Assembly: GCF_009761675.1 (NCBI RefSeq)
Contig: NZ_QUZH01000033.1
Span: 124,001-188,000, forward strand
DNA: 64,000 nt
Source of the DNA: Bhargavaea sp. CC-171006
GTDB lineage: Bacteria; Bacillota; Bacilli; Bacillales_A; Planococcaceae
Direction: 5' to 3'
A program made the position numbers and the translations under genes. Shown here piece after piece: positions 1 to 9,124 of the stretch (the first letter of the stretch is position 1; each line of letters opens with the position of its first letter). The notes beneath the pieces are model-generated. The model was not told the DNA's origin, searched no databases, and saw nothing but the letters and a program-made list of their open reading frames with translations.

Positions 1-1
1 C

Positions 2-982
2 CATCTCCGGACATCTGCCGCAAACTGGCTCGGCATAGAGGATGGCGACACGGTTTGGGCCACAGCAAGTCCGGGATGGCAGAAGTGGATCTGGTCACCG
101 TTTCTCGCAACGCTGGGCAGCGGTTCGACGGGCTTTGTCTACAACGGACGGTTTGAACCGAAAAAATACCTGGAGCTTATCGGGCAGTACGGGGTCAATG
201 TACTTTGCTGCACCCCGACAGAATACCGGCTGATGGCGAAGACGGACAATCTTTCGGATTATGACCTTTCTTCGCTCCACAGTGCTGTTTCGGCAGGTGA
301 ACCCCTTAATATTGAAGTGATTGAAACTTTCAGCCGTGAATTCGGCCTTGAGGTCAGGGACGGTTACGGGCAGACGGAAAACACGCTGCTCGTCGGAACA
401 ATGAAGGGAATGGAAGCACGCCCGGGCTCGATGGGCAAGCCGACTCCGGGCAACCGGGTGGAAATCATCGACGATGAAGGTAAACCTTGTCCTCCGGGCG
501 AGGCGGGAGATATCGCAGTTCACGTCGATACACCGGCGCTGTTCAGGGAATATCTGAATGATCCGGAGCGGACGAGCAGACAGTTCCGCGGGGACTACTA
601 TGTCACGGGGGACCGGGCAAAGATGGATGAAGACGGTTATTTCTGGTTTGAAGGCCGTGCCGATGATATCATCATCTCCTCAGGTTATACGATCGGGCCT
701 TTCGAGGTGGAAGACGCACTGACCAAACATCTGGCGGTTAAGGAATGTGCAGTTGTCGCAAGTCCGGATCCGGAACGCGGAAGCATCGTCAAGGCATTCA
801 TCGTGCTCCGGAATCCGGAAGAAGCTTCGGATGAACTCGTGAAGAACCTGCAGGATCATGTCAAAACAGTTACGGCTCCATATAAGTATCCGCGTGCGGT
901 CGAGTTTCTCGACGAGTTGCCGAAGACCGCATCCGGCAAGATCATGAGGGTCGAACTGCGCAAGCAGGAGGCCATGAGCTGA
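2..982 (+). CDS. mbcS: Acyl-CoA synthetase, MbcS/AcsM type (5' partial)
   Basis: C-terminal part (about 326 residues) of an AMP-forming acyl-CoA synthetase of the ANL superfamily, which activates a carboxylic acid with ATP and CoA through an acyl-adenylate. The reading frame is open from the left edge (frame starting at base 2), so roughly the first 200 of about 530 residues lie outside. Visible motifs are DGYGQTE (A5), YVTGDRAKMDEDGY (A7), FEGRADDIIISSGY (A8) and the catalytic-lysine motif PKTASGKIMR near the C-terminus. Position upstream of rarD and sppA matches ytcI (mbcS) of B. subtilis, which acts on medium- and branched-chain acids. The substrate here is inferred from that synteny. A terminator follows. 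Confidence 0.88.
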   Translation, partial: HLRTSAANWLGIEDGDTVWATASPGWQKWIWSPFLATLGSGSTGFVYNGRFEPKKYLELIGQYGVNVLCCTPTEYRLMAKTDNLSDYDLSSLHSAVSAGEPLNIEVIETFSREFGLEVRDGYGQTENTLLVGTMKGMEARPGSMGKPTPGNRVEIIDDEGKPCPPGEAGDIAVHVDTPALFREYLNDPERTSRQFRGDYYVTGDRAKMDEDGYFWFEGRADDIIISSGYTIGPFEVEDALTKHLAVKECAVVASPDPERGSIVKAFIVLRNPEEASDELVKNLQDHVKTVTAPYKYPRAVEFLDELPKTASGKIMRVELRKQEAMS

Positions 983-1040
983 TTTTTGAGCGCTCCATCC
1001 TTCCCGTCCGGCTCAACCGGTACCGGATGGGCAGTGATCA

Positions 1041-1074
1041 AACCTCCCCCGGGTTCATCGGGGAGGTTTTTTAG
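1041..1074 (+). terminator. Rho-independent terminator after mbcS
   Basis: Stem AACCTCCCC / GGGGAGGTT with a short loop followed by a T run; it separates the acyl-CoA synthetase from rarD. Confidence 0.85.
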
Positions 1075-1126
1075 TTTGGTGTGCAAGCGGACGTCCGCTG
1101 CGCAGGAAGGAAAGGAGGGACTGTCC

Positions 1127-2038
1127 TTGGAAAGCAAGGAGAAAGCAGGCATCATCTGGGCGGCCTCCGCTTACCTGATATGGGGAGTGCTGCCGATCTA
1201 CTGGAAAGGCCTCGGTCATGTGCCGAGTGGAGAAGTTCTCGCCCAGCGGATTTTCTGGGCATCCATCACAACCGTCGCGGTGGTTTTATTGCTGGGCCAG
1301 GGAAAGCAGCTGGCCGGAGACCTTAAGGCCCTATGGGGAAACAAGCGTTCATTCTGGAGCCTGTTCGGCGCATCTGTCATCATCTCGGGCAACTGGTTCC
1401 TGTTTATCTGGGCGGTCAATAACGGACACATTGTGCAGACCAGTCTCGGCTATTACATCAATCCGCTTTTATCGATCCTCCTCGGGATCGTCTTTCTGAA
1501 GGAGAGGCTGTCTTCACCAGAAAAAGCAGCCGTTGTGCTGGCCCTCCTGGGTGTCCTGATCATCACCGTTTCCTACGGAACATTCCCGTGGCTGGCTCTC
1601 GGCCTGGCAGGAACGTTCGCCATCTATGGTTTTGCAAAAAAGACCATCCACTTGGATGCCCTGAGGGGCCTGACGATCGAGACGGCTTTTATCGCCCCGT
1701 TCGCCGCGGCCTATCTCATCTGGGCAGGAACATCCGACGGGCTGGCGTTCTTTGAGGCCGGAACGGGCACAGTCCTTCTCCTCGTTCTATCCGGAGCGGC
1801 AACGGCTGTCCCGCTTGTCCTTTTCGCGAAAGGGGCGCAGACCATGCCGCTTTATCTTCTCGGATTCCTTCAGTACATTGCGCCGTCGATGATGCTGTTC
1901 CTGGGGGTCGTGGTCTACGGTGAAGCATTCGGTTTAATTGAGGCGATCGCCTTTTCCTTCATCTGGGCAGGGCTGGTCCTGGTGACCGTATCGAAGTTCC
2001 GGATGATGAAAAAGATGAAGCCCGCCGAAGAAAAATGA
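1127..2038 (+). CDS. rarD: RarD-like EamA-family permease
   Basis: Integral membrane protein of the drug/metabolite transporter superfamily (RarD subfamily, two EamA repeats, about ten membrane helices, roughly 300 residues). The chosen TTG start gives 303 residues and has AAAGGAGGGA seven bases upstream. The frame stays open 47 codons further upstream, but that extension runs through the preceding terminator and is not protein-like. Typical RarD features visible are AASAYLIWGVLPIYWKGL near the N-terminus, FLFIWAVNNGHIVQTSLGYY in the middle and a final helix pair ending in a Lys-rich tail. The substrate is unknown for the family. Confidence 0.85.
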   Translation: MESKEKAGIIWAASAYLIWGVLPIYWKGLGHVPSGEVLAQRIFWASITTVAVVLLLGQGKQLAGDLKALWGNKRSFWSLFGASVIISGNWFLFIWAVNNGHIVQTSLGYYINPLLSILLGIVFLKERLSSPEKAAVVLALLGVLIITVSYGTFPWLALGLAGTFAIYGFAKKTIHLDALRGLTIETAFIAPFAAAYLIWAGTSDGLAFFEAGTGTVLLLVLSGAATAVPLVLFAKGAQTMPLYLLGFLQYIAPSMMLFLGVVVYGEAFGLIEAIAFSFIWAGLVLVTVSKFRMMKKMKPAEEK

Positions 2039-2092
2039 AACGGGATGCAGTCCTCTCACGTATAGAGAGTTGGAAAGGGAGGTAGAAATCAC

Positions 2093-3103
2093 ATGAACAT
2101 GAAACGATGGATCGCCCTCGGCGCGGCCGTACTCCTGTTCGTTGTAGCGGCAGGCATCAATACGGTGTCGTCCATTATGTCAATGAACTGGCAATCTGTA
2201 ATGGAAGATCAGCTTGCGCCCGCCGGCGGACAGATGGAGCAAGTCGTCGAGGATGGGGACGCGAGGAACCGGATTGCGCTTCTGCGTGTAGACGGAATCA
2301 TCCAGGACACGGGTGCAGCCTCCCCATTGTTTGCGACAACCGGATATAATCATCAGGCATTCATGGAGCAGCTTGATATGATCCGGGAGGACAATTCCGT
2401 CAAGGGCGTGGTGCTGTACGTGAACTCGCCAGGCGGCGGTGTTGTAGAATCGTCCGATATCCATGACAAGCTTGTCGAAATCCAGGAAGAGAAAGATATC
2501 CCGGTCTACGTGAGCATGGGCGGCATGGCTGCATCGGGCGGCTATTACATTTCAGCCCCGGCGGATAAAATCTTTGTACATAAGGAGACTCTGACCGGCT
2601 CGATCGGCGTCATCATGGAAAGCATCAATTATGGCGGATTCGCGGAAGAGCATGGAATCGATTTCGTCACCATCAAATCGGGCAAGTACAAGGACATCAT
2701 GAGTCCGACGCGGGATATGACAGACGAAGAGCGTGACATGCTCCAGACGATGCTGAACGATTCCTATGAGCGTTTTGTGGACGTCATCGAGGCAGGCCGC
2801 GGAATGAGCGAGGCTGAGGTGAAGAAATGGGCCGACGGCCGCATCATGAACGGCGGTCAGGCAGTCGAAGCCAAACTGGCGGATGAAACAGGGCGGCTTG
2901 AGGATGCCATCGCCGGACTGCGGGCAGATCATGGTCTGGACAAAGCCCAGGTGTTCGAATACGGCATGGATGCCGGCTTCGGATCACTGTTCGGAGTAAA
3001 AATGCAGTCGCTCTTCCAGGGGGATCTGGAAAGCCGCATCATCGGGCAGGTGCTGTCCGATTATAACTCACCGCGCATGATGTACCTGTACGGTGAAAAG
3101 TGA
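2093..3103 (+). CDS. sppA: Signal peptide peptidase SppA
   Basis: Membrane-anchored serine protease of family S49 that degrades cleaved signal peptides. It has 336 residues, as is usual for Firmicute SppA. One N-terminal membrane segment (about residues 7-27) is followed by the protease domain. S148 in GMAASGGYY is the predicted nucleophile and K200 in SGKYKD the general base; their 52-residue spacing equals that of B. subtilis SppA. GGGAGGT precedes the ATG; a second ATG two codons later is an alternative start. It is followed 13 bases later by the RDD protein, with which it probably forms an operon, as in B. subtilis sppA-yteJ. Confidence 0.95.
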   Translation: MNMKRWIALGAAVLLFVVAAGINTVSSIMSMNWQSVMEDQLAPAGGQMEQVVEDGDARNRIALLRVDGIIQDTGAASPLFATTGYNHQAFMEQLDMIREDNSVKGVVLYVNSPGGGVVESSDIHDKLVEIQEEKDIPVYVSMGGMAASGGYYISAPADKIFVHKETLTGSIGVIMESINYGGFAEEHGIDFVTIKSGKYKDIMSPTRDMTDEERDMLQTMLNDSYERFVDVIEAGRGMSEAEVKKWADGRIMNGGQAVEAKLADETGRLEDAIAGLRADHGLDKAQVFEYGMDAGFGSLFGVKMQSLFQGDLESRIIGQVLSDYNSPRMMYLYGEK

Positions 3104-3116
3104 GGAGGGATTCGAA

Positions 3117-3656
3117 ATGACGGAACCAATGCAAGGAACCGGTCATCTTTCCGGATCCTTCCCTGAGCCCGAGGAGTTCCGGCATGCCTATGCCGGGTTC
3201 TGGATCCGCTTCTGGTCTTATCTGATCGACCTCATCGTTTTGGGGTCTCTCAGCATGCTTGTGGTGCGTCCGCTGTTCCGGCTCGCCGGACTTGAGATTG
3301 CTCCCGATGCCTGGTATGCACCTTACAATCTGCTGACCGCAGCCATCTTCTTTCTGTATTTCATCTTCATGACGAAATACTTCGGCCAGACAGTCGGCAA
3401 GATGGTCACGGGCATCCGGGTCATCCGGCGGGACGGCGGGCCGCTGGACTGGAAGACTGTACTGTTCCGTGAATGGATTGGCCGGTATTTCTCGAAGACA
3501 TTGGCGATTCTCTATATTGTGGTCGGCTTTACGCCGAAAAAGGAAGCGCTGCATGATTATATCGCGGACACGCTGGTCATTCACGAGGAGCGATACCAGA
3601 AGGCGGCTCCAGCCCGCGGTTATGCGAACCGTTTGCAAGACGGTCACGCACTCTAG
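3117..3656 (+). CDS. yteJ: RDD-family membrane protein, YteJ
   Basis: Membrane protein of 179 residues with an RDD domain. The hallmark residues are visible in [19 protein letters not shown] (Arg and Asp in the first helix), and later in [13 protein letters not shown] and [10 protein letters not shown]. About three membrane helices are predicted. The start is set at ATG 3117 because GAGGAGGGA lies just upstream; the frame is open into the end of sppA but that part has no support. In B. subtilis YteJ works with SppA as an inhibitor and protects against lantibiotics. That role is inferred here only from the conserved pairing. Confidence 0.88.
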   Translation: MTEPMQGTGHLSGSFPEPEEFRHAYAGFWIRFWSYLIDLIVLGSLSMLVVRPLFRLAGLEIAPDAWYAPYNLLTAAIFFLYFIFMTKYFGQTVGKMVTGIRVIRRDGGPLDWKTVLFREWIGRYFSKTLAILYIVVGFTPKKEALHDYIADTLVIHEERYQKAAPARGYANRLQDGHAL

Positions 3657-3685
3657 TACACTTGGAGAAAAGGAGGCGTTGCAAG

Positions 3686-4192
3686 ATGGCACAAGTAACA
3701 TTCAAACAACAACCGGTTACACTCCTCGGAACGGAAATCAAGGTCGGTGACGAGGCGCCGGACTTCACGGTTCTTCAAAATGACCTGACCCCGTTCACGC
3801 TGAAAGATACAGAAGGGAAGATCCGGCTGATCAGCGTCATCCCGTCGATCGACACAGGCGTCTGCTCGACACAGACCAAGCGCTTCAACGAAGCGGTCAC
3901 AGAGCTGGGCGATGATGTGGCGGTGCTGACAATCTCCGTCGACCTGCCGTTTGCGCAGGCGCGCTGGAAGGCGTCCGAAGGCCTGGATAATGCCCATACC
4001 CTTTCCGACCACCGCGACCTGTCGTTCGGCACGGCTTACGGTGTTGTCATGAAGGAGTTGCGCCTCCTGGCAAGGAGCGTCTTCGTGATCGGCAAAGACG
4101 GCAAAGTCGCCTATGTCGAATATGTATCGGAAGGCACCAACCATCCGGACTATGACAAAGCAATCGACGCCGTCAAGAAACTGGCGGAATAA
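3686..4192 (+). CDS. tpx: Thiol peroxidase Tpx, resolving Cys replaced
   Basis: Cytoplasmic atypical two-Cys peroxiredoxin family protein (168 residues, full length) that reduces hydroperoxides. The start at ATG 3686 has AAAAGGAGG upstream. The peroxidatic cysteine is C60 in [14 protein letters not shown], with the PxxxT/SxxC active site complete. The resolving cysteine, which in B. subtilis and E. coli Tpx is C95 in a [12 protein letters not shown] context, is K95 here ([17 protein letters not shown]). No other cysteine is present in the protein, so an intramolecular disulfide cannot form. The enzyme must therefore act as a one-Cys peroxidase or need another thiol partner. It is a single gene with its own terminator. 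Confidence 0.95.
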   Translation: MAQVTFKQQPVTLLGTEIKVGDEAPDFTVLQNDLTPFTLKDTEGKIRLISVIPSIDTGVCSTQTKRFNEAVTELGDDVAVLTISVDLPFAQARWKASEGLDNAHTLSDHRDLSFGTAYGVVMKELRLLARSVFVIGKDGKVAYVEYVSEGTNHPDYDKAIDAVKKLAE

Positions 4193-4196
4193 AAAC

Positions 4197-4224
4197 GAAA
4201 CCCACTCCGGCGAGTGGGTTTCTC
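4197..4224 (+). terminator. Hairpin terminator between tpx and ytxK
   Basis: Perfect 11-bp stem GAAACCCACTC / GAGTGGGTTTC with a 4-base loop; the T run is short, so readthrough into ytxK is possible. Confidence 0.65.
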
Positions 4225-4241
4225 ATTTGCGGAGGATGAAC

Positions 4242-5180
4242 ATGGAAACCAATACAGAACGGATCTTTAATTTCCTTGACGGCCACTCGGAGAGAATTTC
4301 GAAAAAAGAGGGGACGATGTATCTTGAAGCCGTCCTTGAAACAGTAAGGGCATGGGCGGATGGGAAAATCGCCCCGGAAGCGGAAAAGCCGTCAAAGGAA
4401 GAAGTGCGCAAGGGACTCCAGCTTGCCATGCTGAAGGGCATGAAGGAGAGCGCCCAGCCGAATCACCACATGACCCCTGATTCCATCGGGCTGATCACCG
4501 GCTATCTGGCCGACCGTCTGACCGGCGGAAAACCGTATGTCACCATGTTCGACCCGGCAATCGGAACAGGAAATCTGCTCTATACCGTGATGAACTTCAT
4601 GGATGGCCGCACTGCGGCAAGCGGTTCCGAAATTGATGATCTTCTGATCCAGCTTGCGGCCGCCTCGGCGGATCTGCTGTCACAGCCTGTCACACTGTAT
4701 CACCAGGATTCGCTGCGCCCGCTGATGGTAGACCCGGCGGACCTTGTCGTCACAGACCTGCCGGTAGGCTATTATCCGGATGATGAAAACGCGATGAACT
4801 ATAATCTGAGAGCGGAAGAAGGGCATTCCTACGCCCATCACCTGTTTATCGAGCAATCGATGCGGCACCTTAAAAAAGGCGGTCATGGCATCTTTGTCGT
4901 ACCGGCAAACCTGTTCGAATCGGAATTTGCGACACAGCTCCATACGTTCCTGAAGGATGAAGCGGAAATCCTCGGTGTCATCGCTCTTCCGGAAGGACTG
5001 TTCAAGAATAAGGCCAATGCCAAGAGCCTGCTTCTCCTGAGGAAACCCGAAGGCCGGCCAGGACCAAAACCTGAGGTCCTGCTGGCGCAGGCTCCGGATC
5101 TGAAAAATGCCAATGCCGTCTCGGCGTTTTTTGGTAAGGTAGACGCGTGGGCGGAGCAAAACGGCTATAAAAAAGCATGA
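4242..5180 (+). CDS. ytxK: Class I SAM-dependent methyltransferase, YtxK
   Basis: Protein of 312 residues resembling the methyltransferase subunit (HsdM/N6-adenine MTase) of restriction systems, as in B. subtilis YtxK. A helical N-terminal part is followed by the SAM-binding motif FDPAIGTGNLLYTV. The catalytic-motif position reads VTDLPVGYYP in place of the usual NPPY, which casts doubt on DNA adenine methylation. ATG 4242 is chosen with GGAGG seven bases upstream; the ATG at 4236 is too close to it. No specificity or restriction subunit lies nearby, so it is a conserved core gene rather than part of a restriction system. Confidence 0.88.
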   Translation: METNTERIFNFLDGHSERISKKEGTMYLEAVLETVRAWADGKIAPEAEKPSKEEVRKGLQLAMLKGMKESAQPNHHMTPDSIGLITGYLADRLTGGKPYVTMFDPAIGTGNLLYTVMNFMDGRTAASGSEIDDLLIQLAAASADLLSQPVTLYHQDSLRPLMVDPADLVVTDLPVGYYPDDENAMNYNLRAEEGHSYAHHLFIEQSMRHLKKGGHGIFVVPANLFESEFATQLHTFLKDEAEILGVIALPEGLFKNKANAKSLLLLRKPEGRPGPKPEVLLAQAPDLKNANAVSAFFGKVDAWAEQNGYKKA

Positions 5181-5181
5181 T

Positions 5182-5218
5182 AAAAGGGATGTGCAGCGTT
5201 CGGCGGCACATCCCTTTT
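5182..5218. terminator. Bidirectional terminator between ytxK and uspA
   Basis: Stem AAAAGGGATGTGC / GCACATCCCTTTT lies between the convergent ytxK and universal stress genes and has A/T runs on both sides. Confidence 0.9.
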
Positions 5219-5220
5219 GC

Positions 5221-5691
5221 TTACTCTGCGACCGGTTCTTCACCGGGCAGCTCTTCGGTCCGGACGACGAGCACATCACATTTGGAGCTCCGGACAATCG
5301 TTTCCGAAATCGATCCGATCAGGAAGCGTTCAACCGCGTTGAGGCCGGTCGCTCCGCAGACGATCAGGTCCGCCTCGACCTTTTTTGAGATATCGCGCGG
5401 AATCATTGTCTTTGGAGAGCCGTATTCAACGATGATATTAACGTCCTGGACGCCGGCTGCCTCGGCTTCTTTGCGGTAGTCGGCAAGGAGCTCATCCGCG
5501 AATTTATGGGCCCGATCGGCGATGGAGCGGTCATACGCTTCGACAGCTGCAAACGAGCGGGTGTCGATGATGTTCACCAAGTTGAGTGTAGCCTTGTTGC
5601 GTTTTGCAATCCCGACAGATTTCTTGAATGCCCACTCGGCTTCCTTGGAACCATCCACCGCGACAAGAATATGTTTGTAGTTGAGTGTCAT
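5221..5691 (-). CDS. Universal stress protein, UspA family
   Basis: Cytoplasmic protein of 156 residues with a single Usp domain. The N-terminus has the conserved first strand and Asp (HILVAVDGSKEAEWAFKKS). The C-terminal nucleotide-binding signature CGATGLNAVERFLIGS followed by ET(I)VRSSKCDVLVVR fits the G2xG9xGS pattern of ATP-binding Usp proteins. GGGAGGGAA precedes the ATG. It is transcribed divergently from ald and converges on ytxK. Usp proteins are usually induced on growth arrest; its specific target is not known. Confidence 0.92.
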   Translation of the reverse strand: MTLNYKHILVAVDGSKEAEWAFKKSVGIAKRNKATLNLVNIIDTRSFAAVEAYDRSIADRAHKFADELLADYRKEAEAAGVQDVNIIVEYGSPKTMIPRDISKKVEADLIVCGATGLNAVERFLIGSISETIVRSSKCDVLVVRTEELPGEEPVAE

Positions 5692-5901
5692 GTCGTTCCC
5701 TCCCTTTTCTATTGTTCTTTTTCGTCGAAAGGTTTAACGAATCCTGCATCAGACTGGTAGGAACAGTGGCAAAATTGTGTCCCTTCTGAAGAAAACCGCT
5801 TCCGTGTCGAAAAAAGAGTGTTATGATGGAACTGCAGAAACAGGGGACAAGCCAACCTTCTGCCCAGCAACCAAGGATAGACATATGGGAGGGTATAGGA
5901 A

Positions 5902-7017
5902 ATGCGAATCGGTGTACCAAAAGAAATCAAGAACAATGAAAATCGCGTGGCGATGACGCCAGCGGGCGTGGTGACTCTGAATCTGGCGGGCCATGAAGTT
6001 CTGATCGAAACGGGGGCGGGACAGGGTTCCGGCTTTACAGATGAAGATTACAGCGAAGCAGGTGCGACAATTGTCGGCACTGCCCGCGAAGCATGGGATG
6101 CGGAAATGGTCATGAAGGTTAAAGAGCCGGTCGCATCCGAATATCCATATTTCCGTGAAGGGCTGATCCTCTTCACTTATCTTCACCTTGCTCCTGAGGA
6201 AGCGCTAACAGCGGCTTTGCTTGAAAATAAGGTGGTCGGCATTGCGTATGAAACCGTCCAGCTTCCGAACCGCTCGCTTCCGCTGCTCTCGCCGATGAGC
6301 GAGGTGGCAGGCCGGATGGCCACTCAGATCGGTGCCCAGTTCCTCGAGCGCATCCACGGCGGCAAAGGAATTCTTCTGTCCGGCGTGCCGGGTGTCCAGC
6401 GCGGGAAAGTCGCTGTGATCGGAGGCGGAATGGCCGGTGCGAATGCTGCGCGTGTGGCGGTAGGCATGGGTGCGCAGGTGACCGTTCTCGATCTGAACCC
6501 CGAGCGGCTCCGCCAGCTGGATGACCAGTTCGGCAATGATATCCAGACTCTCATGTCGAATCCGCTCAACATTGCGGAAGCGGTAAAGGATGCGGACCTC
6601 GTCGTCGGAGCTGTACTGATTCCGGGTGCGAAGGCTCCGAAACTCGTCACCGAGGAAATGGTCAAGTCGATGCAGCCCGGATCGGTCCTTGTCGATATCG
6701 CAATCGATCAGGGAGGGATTTTTGAGACGAGTGACCGGGTGACGACGCATGACGATCCGACTTATGAAAAACATGGTGTCGTCCATTATGCGGTGGCTAA
6801 TATGCCTGGTGCCGTTCCTCGCACATCCACGATGGCACTCACGAACGTAACGGTCCCTTATGCGCTGCAGATTGCGAACAAAGGCTGGAAGCAGGCAGCG
6901 CTTGACAATGAGGCCCTCCGCAAAGGCTATAACACCCTGGAAGGGCATATTACTTACAAAGCTGTGGCAGACGATCAGGGCCGCGAGTATGTCCCTGTCG
7001 AATCGCTTCTTCAATAA
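5902..7017 (+). CDS. ald: Alanine dehydrogenase
   Basis: NAD-dependent L-alanine dehydrogenase (371 residues, exactly the usual length) converting L-alanine to pyruvate, ammonium and NADH. Visible features are the N-terminal [20 protein letters not shown], the substrate lysine in VMKVKEP, the catalytic histidine in LFTYLHLAP and the dinucleotide-binding motif [24 protein letters not shown] lies upstream of the ATG. It is monocistronic with a strong terminator. In Bacillales it supports growth on alanine. Confidence 0.97.
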   Translation: MRIGVPKEIKNNENRVAMTPAGVVTLNLAGHEVLIETGAGQGSGFTDEDYSEAGATIVGTAREAWDAEMVMKVKEPVASEYPYFREGLILFTYLHLAPEEALTAALLENKVVGIAYETVQLPNRSLPLLSPMSEVAGRMATQIGAQFLERIHGGKGILLSGVPGVQRGKVAVIGGGMAGANAARVAVGMGAQVTVLDLNPERLRQLDDQFGNDIQTLMSNPLNIAEAVKDADLVVGAVLIPGAKAPKLVTEEMVKSMQPGSVLVDIAIDQGGIFETSDRVTTHDDPTYEKHGVVHYAVANMPGAVPRTSTMALTNVTVPYALQIANKGWKQAALDNEALRKGYNTLEGHITYKAVADDQGREYVPVESLLQ

Positions 7018-7026
7018 TGCACGAAC

Positions 7027-7063
7027 AAAACCGCCGAAGAAAATTCCTTTCGGCGGTTTTTTG
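7027..7063 (+). terminator. Terminator after ald
   Basis: AAAACCGCCGAA / TTCGGCGGTTTT stem and a T run; on the opposite strand it can also stop the convergent M24 peptidase transcript. Confidence 0.9.
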
Positions 7064-7080
7064 TATGGATTTGACTGTAA

Positions 7081-8175
7081 TTACCCGATGATCTGAAGTT
7101 CTTTCGGGAACTTGGTCAGAACTTCTACACCATCCGAGGTGACGACGACATCGTCTTCAATCCGGACTCCGGTAATATCCGGGTGATAGATTCCCGGTTC
7201 AATCGTGAAGACCATGCCTTCCTCGAGTTTCATTTCGTTCGAACCATGCAGGGAAGGGAATTCATGGACGGAAATTCCGAGCCCATGGCCAAGGCGGTGG
7301 GTAAAGTACTCGCCGTACCCGGCTTCAGTGATCACATCACGGGCCGTCTTGTCGAGATCCATCGCCCGTACACCCGGCTTCACTGCATCGACAGCAGCCT
7401 GCTCTGCTTGCTTCACGGTCTCATATATGTTCCGCATTTCTTCTGTAGGCTCCCCGAACGCCACTGTGCGTGTGATGTCCGAGCAGTAGCCTTCCCAGAC
7501 AACACCAAGATCGAACAGGACAAAATCGCCCTTCTGTATTTTTCGCTCTCCTGGGGTGCCGTGAGGAGAAGCCGTCTTCTTGCCGCTCAGCACCATCGTA
7601 TCGAATGACATATGCGATACGCCTTTTTTCTTCATTTCGAATTCAATGGCTGTCAGGATTTCCAGTTCGGTCTTGCCTTCAGCGATTTCCCGGCAGCCGA
7701 CTTCAATGGCGTAGTCCGCGAGTTCTGCAGCTTTGCGGAGCTTCTCGAGTTCGGCTTGATCCTTGATGTTCCGCATGGCATTCAGTTTGCTGTCGAGCCC
7801 GGTGAACGCAGCTTCCGGATAAAGCTCCTTCAGGCGTTCATAGCGTTCAACATTCATGTGGGACTTCTCGATTGCGATGCGGGAAGGCGTGTTGCCGCGC
7901 TTGCGAATCGTCCGGTCTACGATCATCCACGCATCGTCGGTATCCTCATGCCCTACGGATTCACCCGTCCAACCCGCCGCCTTTACATCAGGCAGTTCCA
8001 TTTTCGGGGCAATGATGAATGGCTCGGCATCGCGGAAAACCGCAACTGCCAGCAGCCGCTCATGTGGCTCGCTATTGAAGCCGGAAAGATAGAACACATT
8101 ATCGGGAGTGGTGACCAATGCCACGTCAATTCCGTTCTCCTCCATGTACATCCTGATTTCCTGCAATTTATCCAT
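7081..8175 (-). CDS. M24 family Xaa-Pro dipeptidase/aminopeptidase P-like
   Basis: Cytoplasmic metallopeptidase of the pita-bread fold, about 364 residues, releasing residues linked to proline. After a creatinase-like N-terminal domain, all five dimetal ligands are present: Asp in VLFDLGVVWEGYCSDITRTV (two), His in HRLGHGLGISVHEFP, Glu in FTIEPGIY and Glu in GVRIEDDV. The ATG at 8175 is preferred because AAAGG lies 12 bases upstream; a GTG three codons earlier (8184) is too near that site. It resembles B. subtilis YkvY/YqhT and sits beside ytkL. Confidence 0.9.
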   Translation of the reverse strand: MDKLQEIRMYMEENGIDVALVTTPDNVFYLSGFNSEPHERLLAVAVFRDAEPFIIAPKMELPDVKAAGWTGESVGHEDTDDAWMIVDRTIRKRGNTPSRIAIEKSHMNVERYERLKELYPEAAFTGLDSKLNAMRNIKDQAELEKLRKAAELADYAIEVGCREIAEGKTELEILTAIEFEMKKKGVSHMSFDTMVLSGKKTASPHGTPGERKIQKGDFVLFDLGVVWEGYCSDITRTVAFGEPTEEMRNIYETVKQAEQAAVDAVKPGVRAMDLDKTARDVITEAGYGEYFTHRLGHGLGISVHEFPSLHGSNEMKLEEGMVFTIEPGIYHPDITGVRIEDDVVVTSDGVEVLTKFPKELQIIG

Positions 8176-8283
8176 TCCGAACACCAGCCTTTCTGAATGA
8201 ATCCATCATAGCAAAAAGAAGGATTCGGCGCATTCCCTGTCGAAACATGCCCGGGAGCTGAACAGAGAAAGGGGAATCTTTTC

Positions 8284-8967
8284 ATGAAAGTATCCTACCA
8301 CGGCCATTCCGTCGTCAAAATCAGGACGGAGCGCCATACGATCCTGATCGACCCGTTCATTACCGGCAACGAATTGACCGACCTGGACGCAAACGAAGAA
8401 AATCCTGATGTCATCCTTCTCACTCACGGACATGGCGACCATGTGGGCGACACAGTCGAAATCGCCAAGCGCACAGGAGCACTTGTCGTCGCACCGAATG
8501 AGTTGGCCGTCTGGCTCGGCTGGCAAGGGGTAAACGTGCACCCGATGCATATCGGCGGCGCTTATGAATTTGAATTTGGCAAAGTGAAGTTCACTCAGGC
8601 GTTCCACGGATCTTCTTTCATCAAAGAAGACAGCCAGGAAATCATTTATACCGGCATGCCGGCAGGGATCCTCTTCACAGCGGAAGGAAAGACGGTCCAC
8701 CACCTTGGGGACACCGGCCTGTTCTCCGACCTTGAACTTATCGGGAAGCGCCACCCGGCGGATATCGCCTTTGTGCCAATCGGTGATAACTTCACGATGG
8801 GGCCTGAGGACGCAGCTTATGCCGTCAGCCTTCTGAAGCCGAAGGTGGCGGTCCCGATTCACTACGACACGTTTCCGCCGATCAAGCAGGATCCGGAAGA
8901 CTTCAGAAAACTGGTGGAAGGAACTGATGTGAGGGTCATGAAAGCGGGAGACTCCGTCGATCTCTGA
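8284..8967 (+). CDS. ytkL: Metal-dependent hydrolase YtkL (UPF0173)
   Basis: Metallo-beta-lactamase fold protein of 227 residues, full length for UPF0173. It carries the HGHGDHVGD metal-binding motif at about residues 49-57. Further histidine ligands are probable in [13 protein letters not shown] and PIHYDTFPP. An AAAGGGGA site precedes the ATG. The substrate is unknown throughout the family. The location between the M24 peptidase and ytoI matches B. subtilis. Confidence 0.92.
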   Translation: MKVSYHGHSVVKIRTERHTILIDPFITGNELTDLDANEENPDVILLTHGHGDHVGDTVEIAKRTGALVVAPNELAVWLGWQGVNVHPMHIGGAYEFEFGKVKFTQAFHGSSFIKEDSQEIIYTGMPAGILFTAEGKTVHHLGDTGLFSDLELIGKRHPADIAFVPIGDNFTMGPEDAAYAVSLLKPKVAVPIHYDTFPPIKQDPEDFRKLVEGTDVRVMKAGDSVDL

Positions 8968-9124
8968 ATCTATCCACTGCGGGAGGCACATGCCTTCCGT
9001 TTTTGCTTTTTCCAACCGGACGAATTCGCATGATAGACCCTATATGCCCAAGGGTTCTTTTTGCTACTCAGGCACGTCCACTATGGTAAGATGGAATCAT
9101 CAGAAGTTGGGAAAAGGTGACGAC

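Noticed and set aside
4242..5180. YtxK as part of a restriction-modification system
   Set aside because: No specificity or restriction subunit is near, the catalytic motif is DLPV rather than NPPY, and the gene sits in its conserved core position.
7183..8196. Plus-strand frames of 141 and 194 codons
   Set aside because: Antisense to the M24 peptidase with complete metal ligands; no ribosome sites.
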